NCBI GenBank assembly: GCA_021396245.1
Contig: WNYE01000039.1
Coordinates: forward strand, 124,001 to 188,000
From: Sporothrix humicola
Lineage: Eukaryota; Ascomycota; Sordariomycetes; Ophiostomatales; Ophiostomataceae
Direction: 5' to 3'
Length of the DNA: 64,000 bases
The notes under the pieces were generated by a model. That model was not told where the DNA came from and ran no database searches. It saw only the letters and a list, made by a program, of their open reading frames with translations. The position numbers were made by a program, and so were the translations under genes. Positions within the stretch are counted from its first letter, which is position 1; each line of letters starts with the position of its first letter. This document shows positions 21,244-34,800 of the stretch, piece by piece.

Positions 21244-24200
21244 GCAACAGCCGTCTCGTCACTTACTCACTTTTGTGTATCACCAAAAAATGGCGTTGAT
21301 GTTGGTCAAAGGACCAGATGAGAGCTGTCCTTTTTGACGTGTTTTGATATTTTATATCTGCTATACCCCCATTTCACATTTCCACTTTTCCATCTTCTTC
21401 TCAACTTTCCAAATTGGCATACATGGACACCTGAAGAGGCGTCCATGTTCACGAGTGCCTCTTTTCATTTGACACCTTTATTTAGTTTACATATACTTTT
21501 AATCATATCATATAAATCATATAAATACTTCCTTGTTACCTCGATGCATGTGTGAGATTATCGGCAACCCCGTTTTCTATTTTCGGAGCCACCGGCCTGT
21601 ACAGCGGTGTCATATCCAACCTGCATCAATCATCTCCTTCGATGCAATACATCGCAATGCCCATTACATCTTATGTGCATATCGCACAAGGCTGAAGAAA
21701 CCGTGATTCGTTTTATTCTATGAGATCACGGTGACATTTCTGTAATGCTTTACACGTGACGATGCATGCAGTCCGCCTTAAGAGCCTCCAAGTATGTACT
21801 CCATTGTCCTGGTCTGGCCCTATGGAAGGTATCCTACCATTCGGCCAAAAAACCCCTGCGTCACAGAACTCTATCGACCTTCCCGTTTTGGTGAGGATCT
21901 GAATCTATTCCACTCCCGATCAAGAAAGATACCCGCGAAAACAACCCCCGGTTTTCCGTCGTTACGGAGTACTCACTTGGTAGTAGATGCAGGAGGGGCG
22001 ATGGAGACCTTTTTACTGCCCTGAAAGAGATTGAGTTTTTGAGATCGATTCTCCCGTTTCCCGTTTCCCGCCCGCCTTCTTCCGAGATGTATATTTTCAT
22101 GTACGAAGCCCTGTTAGGCAATTATCTCGAGACCTAGTTGTGGTTGGTATTATTCTCGCCTTACGACGTACAATGAGCCCATGTCCGTACATACATTAAA
22201 ATATATCCTCCTGGTCGCCTCGTGTCGCACAGGGGCGCCTCTGCGTTGCCTTCCCTTTCGTGATGGGGCGGCGGCTGTACGACACACGACACACAATGTG
22301 AGGCAAAATGAGGCAAGGAAATGGCAAAAGAGGCGCCATACACGTATCCAGACCTTTTCGTGATTCTACGACATCGCCTTGATCCGAGGAGGCCAATGGA
22401 AAGTGACATATCGACTACGGGCTTTCTCATATCTCTTCCTCTTGTTTCTTTTCCGTTTGCGGACACTCAACCGTTCGGTCGGTACGCCTCCTCTTCCCAG
22501 AGCTCACCATGTCTATTTCTGTCTTCAGCTCGCGATCTAGATCCATTTCCATGGACGAGGAGGCGAACGAACGGTCTAGGCCATGGACCCCCGAAACCAA
22601 ACGGCAACCAACAGGTTCGAACCCGATACTTCCCTCTCTCCATTCTGGCTATTAACGATCGATCGACCCGTTTCCCGTTTCTCGTTTCTACCGACAATGG
22701 GTAACAATGGGGTCCGTTTGGCCCGGAACCGCTTTGCATATGAACTGAAACGCGTTCCTCTAAGCTCTTTCAGAGCCTCGCAGCGCTTGCTTGATGAGTA
22801 GAGTATCTTTTGAAACATGGGTAAATCCTGCATGTCGACAGATGGCGACGATGCAGAGGACTCGCGATGCAATGCCGACGATATAATGAGGCTCTTCCTA
22901 CGCCTCATGACAGGGCATTGCACAAACCCTAGATACAAACCGGCGATATTGTACTCCGTGGCCTCCTTCTCTCGTCCAGACCACAGGCTCTCAATTGGAT
23001 AGACAGAACAGCACGTGGCGAGATGCGGTTTGGCATATTGATCGTCCGCCCTCTTCTTTCTCTTCGATCTGCCATTCTGCAAAGGGCTTCTATTGAGACT
23101 GCTTCTCCCTCTCCTCTCTTTCCCTTTCTCTGGCCTCTCCCCGAGGTCCAAAGTACCCCTTTGTCGGGTCTTCACCAACGTGCCTGCCGCCCCCGTGAGG
23201 CTGCTCCTTCCCTCGCCGTTTTCGAGACACTGGTTCCTGCCCTTTTCTGTTGGTTCTCGAAATCCAAACTGCGTCGCGGTCGCCCTTGCCCTTTTGTCTT
23301 GTTCTGCATCCGGGTCTCCCTTTCCTGATTTGGAGATGCATGTTGGTTGCTCCTGCCTCAGCTAGGGAGACGAACAAACATATCCATCGTACCTGTCTGA
23401 ACTCCGTACACGGAACGCCCTTGGGTCGCAGCTTCCAACAGAAGAGCAAAGAGCCTCAACCAAAGAGCTCGCCGAAACAGGAAGTCGGTGTACACTGTAC
23501 GTTCTGACGTCGCACGACGTGCCTCCCGTAAGAAGTGAGATACGAGTCGTACTTTCCTTGTTCCCCTCGCCACCAGCGTAGGCAGCTGCTCGGATTCCGT
23601 GTTTCTTACGTCAACGTGTGTTCCCCAGGTCTCACAGTACGATGCAGGATCGATACATGGTTCGATACTTGGGCTTGGGCGGGTGTTCACAAGTTCGCCC
23701 CATCGACCTAAGATGGCAAAAAGAAAACAAGGCACAGATTAATCCTCCGTAGTCCTGCCCGTTCCGTCGTTTCTTTCTTTTCGTTCGCCTTTCTTTCTCG
23801 TAGGTTATCCAGTAACCAAGAAAAGAGAAAGGAAATGAGAGCACTCCTCAACAGCGAAATCGAAACACCGGTACACCAGTAGCCTTTTCGTGAGGTGGTG
23901 TCTCCCTCGTTCTTTCCTTTTAGGGCAATTTTAGTTCTTGTTAGTGGTTGTAGCGTGTCTTTGGTCGCTCTTTCCACTCTCGTTCTGCACGCTCTTTCCC
24001 TTCGGTCTCCTCTTTCTCTTTTCTTTTTGTCTCTTTTTCTCCTTTAATTTTTTTTCTCCTCCTCCTCCACTTTGTCTCGCATGCGCGGTGCCGACCCTCT
24101 CCACACACCCCTCTTTTGCCACTGTCTTTCAGAACACGCGGGCATGGCAAGCATGGCCTTTCGAGTTCTTTCACTTTGAGTCTCGAGGTCTTCAGGTCTC

Positions 24201-24445
24201 GTTCGCTCCTGCCATGTTCAACGCCGTTTCTTGTCTCTCTTTCACGCGCCTTCCTCTCCTCATTTTCTAGCGCAGCTTCTTGTCTTGAACGCCTCAAAGG
24301 CGGACTCCACTCCGCTCTCTAGCGGAAAGAAGAGGTCAGAAGGTCAAAGGGAAAGAAGGGTTCACAGCACGATGTTTTTCATTTTCTACTTGCCCTACTT
24401 GACAAGATACTCGTCAAAAGAAGGTTGATATGATCACGGCTCTCC

Positions 24446-24480
24446 ACATGGGCACACATGGGCACACATGGGCACACTTG
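24446..24480. repeat. Tandem GGCACACATG repeat
   Basis: Three and a half 10-bp units, the last with one change (GGCACACTTG). Non-coding. Confidence 0.85.
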
Positions 24481-25727
24481 ACCACATTTGCTGCCCGCCT
24501 TGCCTATCCGAGGTTAGAAAGTCAACGTCTCTTCCCGCTTTCGACCTTTCTTCATCGAGTGAAGGGCGTATCGGCATAGGGAAAGGACAGGCAGGGCGGG
24601 AAATACACAGTACAAGATAGGCATGAGGAAAAACGAGGGAAAGAGAGAAACAGGGAAAGATCGAACGAGGGTATAACACTTAAACAAAGAAGGAACCCGG
24701 GCAAAACACCGCTACGGAGGAATAGCAGTCTGGGGGAGGCAAAAAAAACTGCAACAAAAGGAAAGAGACAAAAGGTCGAGATACCAGGACCCCCTGTGTC
24801 CTGCTGGAGAGAGAAAGAGGAAAGGCCCTGGAGGGCTGCAGGGACTGGGGAACCGCCCATCGCCCTTTCCTGAAAAGAGAATCTGAACGATTTCTTACAC
24901 AAACTGTATGGGCACTGCATGCTTTGTACACGCATTTTGTAACTCGGGAAGGAGCCATCTCACTTTGGACTTGAGGTATCGTCAAGGAAAGAACGACCTG
25001 CCCACGAACCTGATTCTGCCAGTCGCTCCTCCCATATTCACGAGTAACACAGACACCGTCAGAAAGGGGATTTCAGGGGGGCCAAAAAGGACTTTGCTTG
25101 ACCGAACGAGCAGACGAATAATTCTGTCAACGAATGCCGTGCCGAATACCCAAACCAAGAAAGAAAAGCTGAAGTCCTGACCAGCCCCAAGCCAACAGGC
25201 GAGGAGGGGGTTGCAGAGAGACGCCAGCAGGAAAATAGAGCGGCAGTAGCGTCTGATAACGGCTGCAAGGCAAGATTGCCACTTGGGATTTGGTGATGGG
25301 AACAGATGGGGTGGTGGACTCACAATGGAGTGGAGGGTGTCCTAGGGGGGTGTGCGTTAGTGGAAGGGTGGGGCCATTTTTGGGCCACTTGGGCTGGGAG
25401 AGTGAGGCCAGCCTGAGAAAATGCGAGGAAATGCGCCTGGTCGGCGAGGTTTGCGTGATTTTCCTATTTCGGCCCTGAGCCTTGGCCACAGTGCTTCACT
25501 TTGGCTTCGTTTTGTGCCGTTCTAGGTCATTTTGCAACTCTCCTCTGTGTTCTCGTTCTCGGTCTTTGGTTCGGCTGTATCCCCCCCCAAACACCTGTCA
25601 TTTTTCTTATTCTATTTCTTTTCTTTTATCTCAAACTTCCGATCCTCTTCGTATTCCGACCTTTATTAAGATTCAACAGACAATTGAAACATCATCGCCC
25701 CCAGTTCCAAGGCGCCGAGCTGATCGT

Positions 25728-25756
25728 CGATTTTCGATTTTCGATTTTCGATTTTC
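25728..25756. repeat. Tandem TTTTCGA repeat
   Basis: Three perfect 7-bp units with partial copies on both sides, in a C/T-rich block. Confidence 0.85.
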
Positions 25757-26300
25757 ATCAGCCTCTCTTTCGTTGGTCTTCTTTATTTATTTTTTACTTT
25801 TTTCGATCGTCCAACCACTTGTGCACTCAGTATCTCGGAATGCCACCCGCCATCCTTCCCTTTTCCAATAATCCACACAGCCTGCCCCATCCTGCCCGCA
25901 CATCATCACATAGACCAGCCCAAGTTTGGTTTGGCTGGAAGTTTGATGGTTTCTCTGTGGGCTGCAGTCCTTCGTTTGCCGCAGCATGCGTGCGTATGCA
26001 GTGATTTCCAGCTTCTTACCTTTCTCACTCTCTTGTCCTCATACTCCGCTCCGTACCGTACCCGTTGCCTTGTGCATATCACGGCTTTTGTTTCTTGTTC
26101 TTTTAGCTTGGGTTGCCTGGCTTTTGAACATGTTTGCCCCCTCTCTTTTCCCCTATTCCGCCACACCATCTCGAAAATTCAAAAGCCCCCTTCTAGGTCA
26201 CACCGGCTTCTCTCGTCATCCGTGCCCCCCATTGTCTGACGAAAATACAAAAAAGGAGCAAAAAAGGAGCAAAAAAGAACAGACCAGCAGACGCCCAAAT

Positions 26301-26589
26301 CCTGGTGGCCAATCCTTGGGAGGAGGGGAAGCCAGCAAGATATCATTTCACATAAGATTTCCCGTCACGAATGATGACCGGGATCCAGGTATCTTGCAGA
26401 TTTTCCTCACAGACACAGCCCAGCATCAATACCCCGTAAAATTCTGTGCACAGGGCACGCTGAGGCATCATTCATCGTATGGACCTGGTCCATGCCATCT
26501 TGCTGGTATGAGAACCCAGCACCGTAAAACTGTCTTTTTCTCTTTTCAAAGAAATTCACCAGGTCCTGATCCTGGTATTTTGCCTGGTG
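26301..26589. repeat. Cluster of CCTGG/CCAGG half-sites
   Basis: CCTGGTGG at 26301, CCAGG near 26395, GGACCTGGTCC at 26481-26491, and the dense group CACCAGG (26557-26563), CCTGGT (26571-26576) and CCTGGTG (26583-26589). The outer pair are perfect 7-bp inverted repeats. Meaning unknown. Confidence 0.45.
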
Positions 26590-29500
26590 ATGCAGTGATA
26601 GCCATGTCTCTTCGGGTCAGTGCAACACTGCCTGGCTTTTTGTCTTTTTTTCTCCTCTCTCTTTCCTCGTCTTTTCCCCCACCCACCCCTGATTGATTCC
26701 CTTGACGCTCATCATGGGTGGACTGGAAACTGGAGACTGGGACCAGTTGAATTTGGGACTGGGATCCTCGCTTGAACCCATCCCCCCAAGGCGGACCCAA
26801 GCAAGGGCTCTTCCGTCCTGCCCGTTCGCCCCTTTCCTTTCAGAGCAAAGGCCCAAAAAGCCAAAAGGACGACAAGTTGAAGAAAACAGTCCAACAGTGG
26901 TTGTGGTGGACATGCAGTAGTTTGTATATGCGGACTTGCATGCACATGGACAGTGAGAATGAAAGACAAAACGAACAAGGCTAACGCATGTTGGAGAGCT
27001 TGCATGAGAAAAAAATGCATGAAAAAGAACCGCGCAACAGTTGGGTTGAAGATGGAAAAGGGACTCCCAATATGAGACAAGACGAAGATAAAAGCAGTAA
27101 TTGTCTAGACAATCGGACAAGAGAATAAGAAGAAGCCCCGAGAGAACGACAAGAGAGCAAAAGAGGGACGAAAATCAGCATGTCTCAGTCCAAGTCCACT
27201 CGACCCCTCTTGCTTCGTGCAGCTCTTCATCAATCTCCAGAGCTCTACTCGGGGCTACTCGTGAGGCGAGGTCTTTGCAAATCCGTCATGCAGGCTATGC
27301 TTCGCTTGCAACTGGTGAGTTTTCCTTCTTTCTTCTGCTTCTCAGCTCCCTCATCAGTGAGACAGAGCTATCGCTCCGATGAAAAATAAGTCTGAAAAAC
27401 GCAAGTGCAATGGCGGCAAAAGAGCTTCTCGATGCTCACCGTAAATTCATAATGAACCGGCCGTTGACTGCGACGTCGCTCCTCCGTACACCATATTCCT
27501 TTACTTTTATTTCTTATTCACATTGCTTCGTGCTTTGGTGCATGCAGACAGTTTAAAAAAGTTCGAGTAGCAGCACGACCCTACTCCACATCTTGACCAT
27601 CTCAAAGCATATCTTTCGACATGCAAACCCCCAGTCGCTCTTTCCCTGCCGCACGCGATGGACGGGGACCGGAGCACGGGTCACTCCTTCTTCCTTTTTT
27701 TCATCCTTTTCACGTTCTCTCCCCCTTTTGGTTCTTGCTTCTTTCTTCTTTGTTTCCTTCTTTTGCGTTGACAGACGGATGGCATACTGTGGGTGGCAGT
27801 TTCCCCCCTCCATCTCGACTTTCCATCTCTTGCCGTTTTGTTAATTTCCCAGTTTGCCGCATGGCAGTTGTGGCCAGGCCATCCAAATGGTAATGCAACG
27901 CGTCCTTATATGCAGTAGCACTTCGTACAGAATAGGAGAAAGAGACGAGACACAAAAGGGAGGGTAGCAGAGCCTTTTTGGTTCTTGGATATGCAGATGC
28001 TTGCAGAGTTACCATTTTCCACTGTGATATTACCAGAATGGCGAGTGCAACTCTGCTCGCGCGTCCTCGATTCCAGGAGACTGGGATTGGGCTGTGCACC
28101 GCCTTGCGAGAGAGACAAGAGAGACATGGTTGACAGACAAAGTGAGGAACAAGGAAAAAACGGGCCAGAGCTTTTGTCTCTGCCAGTCTGGCGGTCGAGT
28201 AAGAATCAACGGAAGGAACCCCTCTCTTTCTTCACTCCTTCCCTACCTTCCCTTCCCGCCCCCTATTTTATTTTCTCGTTTCCCTTGTCCTTGGGATCTG
28301 CTTTTTGTCTTGGGGGTGGCCATTTTTCGGTGCCTTTGCCTATCTTTTCCCTTTTCTTGTCCTCGCAGGGCCCAAGGCCATGTGCCGTGTGCCCGTCCAG
28401 ACAGCAACAAGACAAAGGCAGATGTGGCAGCGAGTAGAAAATATTACACAAGTCCTTGTAAGTTGTAACGGCAGTCTGGGGGAGGATGCGCCTGAAAAGG
28501 GAAAGAATCAGGTCCGTTCACGGCTTGGACGTTTGGCAGCTGTCTCTTTTGTGTCTTTGTGGCAGGTGCGAAGAACACACTATGGACGAGTAAGGAAAGG
28601 ATACGGGATACTTGCAGCCCTGCATATGTCACTGCCGATTTCATAAAATCGAACAGGTCCTTCCTTCTTTTCCATCTCCTATGATCTATCCCTCATCGGC
28701 CACAGGCCACAGACCACTGTGCGCTCTGCGGTCAACGGGCGCCAAACGGCTTGTCTGTGCCGTAATCATGGCATATTAGGTATGCCAATCCTTCCATCCT
28801 CTTCACACCTTGCACAACGCGTTGCAAAGGAAAGAGCCCCAGTTTTTAAGATGCTCTCCCTGCAAGCTCTTTCTTGTCGTCTCTCGTCTCTCACCATCTT
28901 TCTCCGCAAAGTCACTTTTTCGCCTTTGGCCTCGAGAAGCTGAGAAGCCCGCCACTGTCGATTTCATTTCCCGGCGAGAACTCCGTCGGCCGGGCTGAAA
29001 ATACAAGAATCTTACCAGTGCACTGTAGCCCAACACGCGTCGGTACACGGCACATAACCAAAATCACAAAGAGCAAGAGGTATCGACGCGTGACTTCCCC
29101 TGCCATTCAAGTTCTCTCTTTTCTTCACCCCCTTGTTAGATGCCTCCGCCTTTCTAGGCCGCAAAACTTGCGCTAGCCCCTCCTTTTCTCGCTTCATCCA
29201 ACGCAAGTGACCCCCTGTCCTAGAGGTTCTTGAGGATCTTTGCAGTGCTATTTTTCTCGTTTTTCGTGACTTTCCTCTCTCATGAGGAGCTATGGGCTCG
29301 CCCCGGCTCCGTATGGTTCAATTGCCAATCTCCTCCACTCTTCCAATATGATAGCAATCGATAGTTCGGGTCGCCCTAATTTTTATTTGCCCCCTGTTAA
29401 ACGAAAAAAAGAGAGTCGATCACTCTGATGAGTGAGATTCGGGTAGGGGTTCTTTTTTCAAAGTCTCTTTATTTCTCTTCTTGTCACTTTGTTCCTTTTA

Positions 29501-30316
29501 TTTTATTTTTATTTTAGTTTTTATTCTTTAAACTCATTTTTCTTTCCTTTTCTTTATTGTCCCGTAAAAGCTACCCGGCTTCTTCCTTTCTTCGGCCTGG
29601 TTCTTTTTCTTATTTTCTTTCATTTTCTTGTCCCCTCTCACCTCACTACGGGGAATTGAAAGTGTGACTATCTTTTCAGCTCATTACCATGCATAAGATT
29701 GCTTTATTTCCAAATGCAGCAATACGCGTTTCTACTTACACAACCCTTTGCCCATGTTGCACCTGCGAGATTGAAAAAAGGATTGATCACTTCCCGTGCC
29801 TCGGCGGCACCTTAATACAAGAGTCATAAAGAATAATGAAAATAAAGATAGCACAGCCTTATTGGGGTCCATGCTTCTTGCCGTCTCTTTGTGTTTTTTG
29901 AGTGACGACTTTGAAAGCACCTGGCCAAAGGGCCCTGTCTTCTCCATCGTTGTGTCTTGCTTGTGCAGTCCCTGTGCATATCGCGATGCACGCCAGACGC
30001 TTGCTCCTTCCTCTGGAAATCCTCTGGATTTTAATGACGTTCATGGACTAGCGCCCTCCTTGCACTTTCCTCCTTGCCGCACGTTTGTTTCTTTCCCATC
30101 CCGCCCCTTCCACCAATATCAATATTGGGTTGTCAAAAAATTATGTTCTTCTGTGCACAATCGTTCCCAGAATCCCAATGTCAACCATAGAAACGCACAC
30201 ACACAGCCAGCCCATCAGGCCCAGATCCATAGAACCCTGTAGCCTGTCCATCACAATTCGGTGTCTTGTGCATTGCATAAGGAGCCAGCAAACGGGGTCC
30301 AGCATGGTGCATGGAT

Positions 30317-30318
<2 letters not shown>

Positions 30319-30349
<31 letters not shown>
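30319..30349. repeat. Poly-G run of 31 bases
   Basis: Uninterrupted G homopolymer 70 bp left of the N gap. Probably a sequencing or assembly artefact and not genomic sequence. Confidence 0.9.
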
Positions 30350-30350
<1 letters not shown>

Positions 30351-30365
30351 GGCCCGCCGCCAACC

Positions 30366-30388
30366 AAAAAAAAAAAAAAAAAAAAAAA
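30366..30388. repeat. Poly-A run of 23 bases
   Basis: Lies between the poly-G run and the gap, with further A-rich sequence at 30405-30419. Accuracy doubtful. Confidence 0.85.
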
Positions 30389-30419
30389 TTGGCAGTTGTA
30401 TTTTAAAAAAAAAACAAAA

Positions 30420-30429
30420 NNNNNNNNNN
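30420..30429. other. Assembly gap (10 N)
   Basis: Ten ambiguous bases, likely a placeholder of unknown true length joining two contigs whose ends are homopolymers. Confidence 0.97.
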
Positions 30430-30502
30430 CCCCCCGGGCCCCCCCCCCCCCCCGCCCCCGCCCCCCCCCCCCCCCCCCCCCCCGCCCCCCCCCCCCCCCC
30501 CC
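30430..30502. repeat. Poly-C tract with few interruptions
   Basis: About 73 bases, almost all C, broken by GGG and single Gs, directly right of the gap. It mirrors the poly-G run on the left side. Probably artefactual. Confidence 0.9.
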
Positions 30503-31822
30503 GGTGGCTAGGCCCGCGGCGAGCCAGATAAAATATAAAATAAAAATCTGGTCAGAGTGAGATGCTAAAAAGACGAACATGAAAAATCCAATCAATAAGA
30601 TTGCCGTGTGGCCATGCAAGCACGCTGCCGGAAGGCTTACGCGATGAGCTGCCGCCCTTTCCCAAGTGTCCAATAAACCACAATTCTATTGCATTCGGTT
30701 TAGCTTTCCATGTGTCAGAAAGGACAAAGACAAGTGACAGGAACGCTCAGAATCGAACTGTCAAGAGAGTATCTGACGGAGATACTGAGCACATCGGACA
30801 GGCGCGTGTTGCGCCATGTGCACCATCACATCGAGACATCTATCGAGGCCGTTGTTTTCCGTGGCCCGCTGTCTCTGACAGATGGACCCTGTAACAACGT
30901 AGCAAAAAGAAAAGGCCAAAAGGCCTTCATTGTGTCTGATTTACAATCTTCATAAATTTTGGCCACTGAAGGCCAGGACGTTTGAGCAGCCAACAGCACT
31001 GAACCTCCCTTTCCGGATTAGGAAACTTTCGGTGCTAATACAAGACAGCGATCTTGCGGGGAAAGGGCCCCCCAAAAATACGCGCTGTATTTTCGTGTCC
31101 ATCCACATTTCGGCGTACTCGTACGCCGTAATTCCATGCCCACAGTGAGCTTGCGCAAAAACACACAATGCCCCATTCACAAGACGACATCGTGCTGAAG
31201 CCTCCACAACCGCTATCCGAATAAGAACAATGAGGAGACGAAGAGACGAAGAAGCAAAAGTCAATATCGAACAAAAGGCTCTTTCGACGCGCAACAGGGG
31301 CCATGCAAGTCTCGCACTGGGCGCCTTCTGACCCGACCACAACCCATCTGCAAGAACCCACTCTCTGCCACACTGTGGGCTTGTCTTGTCCACCAGAGAA
31401 GACGCCGACAAAGCCTTGGGCTCCACCTGCAAAAGGGGACCCAGCTTCAGCAACTGCAACTGCAAAAACAGAAGCAGGCACTTTGAACTGTTTCTCTCCT
31501 TCTCTCTTTCTCATTATCAATGCTTTTTCTGGGTGGCTCTTTCCCAAATTCGTCTTGGGCCCCCTCTCTTTCCGTGTGGGCAACTGTGGGGCATCCTGTT
31601 ATTATCCCCTTTCTCGCTCGTGCAGTTGGCCGGGTTGGCCTGGGCGCTACCATATTAGTCTATTGAAGCTTTTTACCTAGTGCGCTAGCCTCTTTTGCTC
31701 ATTTTTCGTGACGCGCTTTTTCTTGATCCTCATTTCCCCTTCGTTTTTCTGGGTTTTCTTCCAGGCATTGCGGCGGACGGGCACGACAAAATGCCCGGGC
31801 CGGGGTTTTTCTTTTTTATTCC

Positions 31823-31847
31823 TTTTTTTTTTTTTTTTTTTTTTTTT
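31823..31847. repeat. Poly-T run of 25 bases
   Basis: Uninterrupted T homopolymer in non-coding sequence. Confidence 0.9.
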
Positions 31848-34800
31848 GCATGTCCAGTTTCCAGGGCCCCCAAGAAGAATGCTCGGGCCAAGGTGATCGG
31901 CAAGTCAGATAAATGGGTGCTTTTCTTGTCATTTTTGCTGTTTCTTTCATCTGAAGCCTGCAAGGCAGAGAGACAGTTGGGACAGTGCCAGAGTGCTCAT
32001 TCTTGCCGTTGGAATCGTCGCCACGGCTAGCAACGCCGCCGTCTGCTCCGGGGTGACGTCCAGGCCAGGCCAGACCTGGCCGCCAAAGCTCGCCGAAACA
32101 GTAAAAAATACGCAAATCGTAAGAAAACAAACCAGGCTCTCAGCCTGGTATCTGACGGTTGGCTGGCCTCGATGGGCGACATGGCCTAATTACTGTGGTA
32201 TGGTCTCCCTGGCACACACTAGCTTTCTGGTAGCCAAAACGGCCTTTGTGACCTGAAAGGCCCAAAAGGCTTGGAGAATAAGAGCTGATGGCGACGTGGA
32301 TCAGAAAGACGCGCTAATATTTCAGCAGAACACGAGAGCACCAGGTGGATGCTGCGTGCTGGAGTCGGAGAGAAAGAGATGAGAGACACCAGATGGTAGA
32401 AAAAGAGAAAAAGGGTAAGAGCCTAGCCCCCATCTCGCTCGACGGCTGCAACGCTACTTCCCTGTCTGAAGAAATACAAGTGCTGAGCAAAGTACTTTTT
32501 TGGAGCAAACGGCCAGGGCCACTGATGAAGAAGGAAAGACGCAAGGGGGCGGGAAGTGACAACGGCAGGAGCCACCGAAGACTGGATCTCCTTGGAGAAG
32601 AAGACAAGGGGAAAGAACGAGGAGACAAGGCGAGCCACAGAGCACGCATTGTTTCCCGTGAAGTGAGATGCTGGGTACCCAATACCCTGTGCAAGTAAGA
32701 TACATTTCGGTACACGTTTTCTCGCTTCTCACACACTGTTATTTCTTGAGCTACTTGTATCTCTAAATCCTCGACGGACGGCATCGCGAGGCAGAGAAAG
32801 AAGAAAAAGAAAATAAAAAGAGACACCAAAGAAGTATGAGTGGGTCCCAATCGCGCGGACGCATTCAACTGGAGATGCTGTGGCCAATCAGGACATCTGC
32901 CCCCTCCCTCTTTCCACGCCCATCCACACGCCTCCTGCCTCCTCCTTTTCCTTTCCCTCAACCACTCCACACACACCTTTCATTCTTTCCAAGTGTCTTT
33001 CTTTGGGGAGTTTGCTTGTCTCTTTCTCTTCACTCTTGCTGTATCCAACCATTCGCTCTTTCCTTGATGTTGACAACGTGAGCCACAAATAATAATACAG
33101 AAAAGAAAGAGGTATCTCGGGCTCCTCAGGCTAGCGTGGTCCTTTTGTCTCTTGTACCTCCCACTTTGTTTAACCCGTCAGATACAAGAGCACCTAAAAT
33201 GGATTCCGCTCTCCACAGCTCACCTACCCTGGTTTCCTTGCAAAGTATTCCTGTGCACGCTATTTGCCCAAACGATACTTCCTCGTTTTCCCTTGTTCCT
33301 TTCCCTTGTCACATCTTTTCTCGTCGAGCTGGTCGGCACCCTTGTCGATACTCTAACCGGTTTCGGAAAAGCTAATCCAACCTCTCTCGTCTCTTTGCTG
33401 TCGCCAGTCTTGCTCATTCGATTGAATGTTTTCTTTCAATCTTTTTACGTTGTCTAAATATTTAATTTTCTTGCTGTCGACTGCTCCTTCCCTCCAGTTT
33501 GGTTTTGCTTTTCGGCGAGGGTTGTGCCTGCCAGATCTGCACAGTAGGCCATCTGCTCTTTCCCTCCGTGCCTCACCCCCCTTTTTCGTGTCTTGATTAA
33601 CTGTCCATGGCTCCTTCCTCCATAGCGACCTTGCAACGACGCCTGTACATTTCTCTTCACTAGCGCATTCTTCCCAAGCAGCGACAATATCCAGTCTCGT
33701 TCCACTCAACGCCGCGCGCCCCCTTCGTCCCTTCTCTTCGGGGACAGTCATTGGCCCAACCAAGCCCAGCCTGGCTGCCAGACCCAAGCCCCCGTTTTTT
33801 TCCCCCTATGTCTTGTCTCTCGTCCATTCCGCAACAGCCAAATACCACTAAAAAAAACCGCCTAGTCCAGGCTGCATCGCTCTTGCCTTGCCTTCTCTTT
33901 GGGTCACCCCCTCCCCGTCCCTGCACATGTCCTCCTAGGGTGTCCTGTTTGTGAAAGCTTAATGCCTTTCTTCATCTCTATTTTTTCTTCTTCTTTTCTT
34001 CCTGTCAGGCACCTCTAAAGTCGTATTGGGGCTGGACAAAGTGTAGCCCGTTCTCGCGCCCAGACTTTTCCTAATCTGTTGACCTTGATCCTCTCTCGCT
34101 GTGTGCTGGGTTTTGCATTTGTTTTCTTTCTCCTCAAAAGAGGCGTAAGGTGGTTCCGCTTTTTTCTCCTCTGGTGTATTTTATCGTTTTAAAGGAAAGA
34201 GGGGGCGTCTTTGGTCCTTCTTTGGAGCTAAGAATAGGAGGCAGGCGCGACGCAGAACTCACACCCGAGTGTGTGCGCACATTCCTCTCCAGGAACCTCT
34301 GCTGATATCTGAGGTTTGCAGGTCGTTCCTGCCACTTTTCTGTCCAAAATATTCCACCCCTGGGCCACATGAGCCAGAACGTTTGATGCGTATCTAGCAT
34401 CTTGGAGATACAAAAAGCAATGTGCAGAACGCTCTTGCAAATGATGTATCTTGGGAGACGAAAACTAAAGTCGTCCTATCTGCACTAAGTCGCTACTTCC
34501 TCTTTCGTGTGTTAGTGCTCTCCCTGGCGCGTTGTCCGCTGAACAGCATTCTGACCCTACGCGTTACCTGCCGCCACCAACCTCCACCCCGACCAACCGG
34601 CCCCAAGACGAACCCCCCAAACTAAACTCCTTGTCTAGCTCGCTCCTTCCTTCTGCCTGGCCGGTCTATCATCTCCATTAATTTTTCAGTTCTGTTTTAG
34701 CCTTTCCCACGCCGCCCGTTTTCATTTCAACGCTCTTCAACAGAGGCAGGGACGGAGCGACTTGCATTTTATCGCCCTCGCGCCTTCCCTTCGTTTCCCT

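Noticed and set aside
22600..22640. GGTTCGAACCC as a tRNA T-arm
   Set aside because: The palindrome fits a B box, but neither strand has a paired T stem, anticodon arm or A box nearby.
25986..26696. 236-codon open frame on the + strand in the gene-free region
   Set aside because: Low-complexity translation of C/T-rich sequence without motif or homology that I can recognise.
30250..30560. Proline/glycine-rich open frames across the N gap
   Set aside because: They translate homopolymers and ambiguous bases and are artefacts.
30740..30790. AATCGAACTGTC as a minus-strand tRNA T-arm
   Set aside because: The five-base stem does not pair and no other arms are seen.
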